A DNA stretch of 64,000 nucleotides from Hydrogenedens sp964549105. Lineage in GTDB: Bacteria > Hydrogenedentota > Hydrogenedentia > Hydrogenedentales > Hydrogenedentaceae. The stretch covers positions 1 through 64,000 of the forward strand of contig CAZJTZ010000003.1 in NCBI GenBank assembly GCA_964549105.1. The letters run 5' to 3'. Shown here piece by piece: positions 63,548-64,000 of the stretch. Numbering within the stretch: position 1 is the stretch's first letter; each line of letters opens with the position of its first letter. Below the pieces are notes generated by a model. That model did not search any database and was not told where the DNA came from. It was given only the letters and a program-made list of their open reading frames with translations. Position numbers and translations under genes: made by a program.

Positions 63548-64000
63548 AAAACAATCTGATTAACGCATGGATTATCGGAGCAAAATATTACATACCTTGC
63601 CTTATCATAAGCATATTACTTTTATATATAGGTTTTTCATATTACAAGCCATTAATACCTATTGGCGTAGCACTACTTATCCTTTCTTTATTTGTTATAT
63701 CTTTCTTCAGAGATTTTCCAAGGAATATTACAGCCACCAGTGATGAAATTGTTTCACCCGCAGATGGGACTATTGTTGAAATTGGAGAAATTGAAAAAAC
63801 AGAATATTACAATGGAAAATGTTTAAGGGTATCTATATTTATGTCAATCTTTAATGCCCATGTAAACCGTTCTCCCTACGATGGAGTTATAAAAAAGATT
63901 GTCTACAAAAGAGGACAATACATGAATGCAATGAAGAGTGAGTCAAGTGAGTTTAATGAATCAAATGCAATTTTTATAGAAACTGAAAAAGGGGATATGA
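63544..64000 (+). CDS. psd: Phosphatidylserine decarboxylase, partial (runs off window)
   Basis: The reading frame from a TTG at 63544 to the window end encodes at least 152 residues. A hydrophobic N-terminal segment with two membrane-type stretches is followed by SFFRDFPRNITATSDEIVSPADGTIVEIGE and MSIFNAHVNRSPYDGVI, the hallmark of the archaeal-type/short phosphatidylserine decarboxylases; the pyruvoyl LGST/GSS cleavage site would be beyond the edge. The TTG start overlaps the radC stop (TTGA), with AAAGGGG about 7 bases upstream; no ATG is available nearby. The product makes phosphatidylethanolamine. Confidence 0.85.
   Translation, partial: MKNNLINAWIIGAKYYIPCLIISILLLYIGFSYYKPLIPIGVALLILSLFVISFFRDFPRNITATSDEIVSPADGTIVEIGEIEKTEYYNGKCLRVSIFMSIFNAHVNRSPYDGVIKKIVYKRGQYMNAMKSESSEFNESNAIFIETEKGDM

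Noticed and set aside
1..64000. CRISPR array, prophage or antiphage defence island
   Set aside because: No regularly spaced repeats, phage structural genes, integrase or Cas genes were seen; the only related item is a solitary DNA methyltransferase.

Overview
The window is A+T-rich, densely coding bacterial chromosome with 61 recognised protein genes (partial ones at both ends), one tRNA-Ser, one short inverted-repeat element and only one non-coding stretch over 300 bases. The cell is very probably diderm: it has KDO synthesis genes (kdsA, a KdsD/KpsF-type isomerase), a PagL-like lipid A deacylase, RseP, RlpA and several signal-peptide or lipoprotein genes. It also carries a complete bacillithiol set (bshA, bshB1, bshC) and an HprK/HPr/Enzyme I phosphorelay. 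That mix fits FCB/PVC-like or candidate-phylum bacteria (Hydrogenedentota is one guess), but I cannot assign a phylum from sequence alone. The glycoside hydrolases, the rhamnose genes and the lack of any visible respiratory chain suggest a heterotroph living on polysaccharides.

Layout. 1-7.9 kb: partial membrane protein, Lgt-like membrane protein, ferritin-like protein, phosphoesterase, secreted GH78 rhamnosidase, CHAD and HDOD proteins, glycine-zipper lipoprotein. 7.9-16.5 kb: serC, an RNA methyltransferase, two Gfo/Idh/MocA oxidoreductases, a solitary TaqI-like DNA methyltransferase next to tRNA-Ser, a 2Fe-2S ferredoxin, alcohol dehydrogenase and rhamnulokinase. 16.5-19.9 kb: oppA-oppB-oppC without ATPases. 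20-26.5 kb: mostly poorly characterised genes (two unknowns, an RNA uracil-C5 methyltransferase, a proline-rich secreted protein, a degenerate receiver, the PagL-like protein, an alpha/beta hydrolase, a Tat-exported phosphoesterase).

26.5-43.1 kb is one long minus-strand block. In transcription order it reads hpf, hprK, GH57 glucanotransferase, ptsH, ptsI, dxr, rseP, lysC, pyk, a SAM methyltransferase, bshC, bshB1, bshA and a NYN-CSD RNA-binding/nuclease-like protein. The methyltransferase overlaps bshC by ATGA and bshC overlaps bshB1 in the same way, so the methyltransferase is a good candidate for a bacillithiol-modifying enzyme. 43.3-51.9 kb: a polytopic membrane protein, a type-2-like ileS, rlpA, a cinA with a decayed amidase half, hemW and a lipoprotein. 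51.9-52.4 kb is a non-coding gap containing a 144-bp element with perfect 19-bp inverted ends. 52.4-55.8 kb: thioesterase, mtnA, kdsA and kdsD on the minus strand. 55.9-64 kb: a LamG-barrel secreted protein, queG, leuA and the housekeeping run rpmE-prfA-prmC-radC-psd.

The most interesting region is the bacillithiol operon with its coupled methyltransferase and downstream NYN-CSD gene. Next are the hprK/GH57/ptsH/ptsI block, two proteins that have lost signature residues of their families (the Lgt-like protein and CinA), and the short inverted-repeat element.
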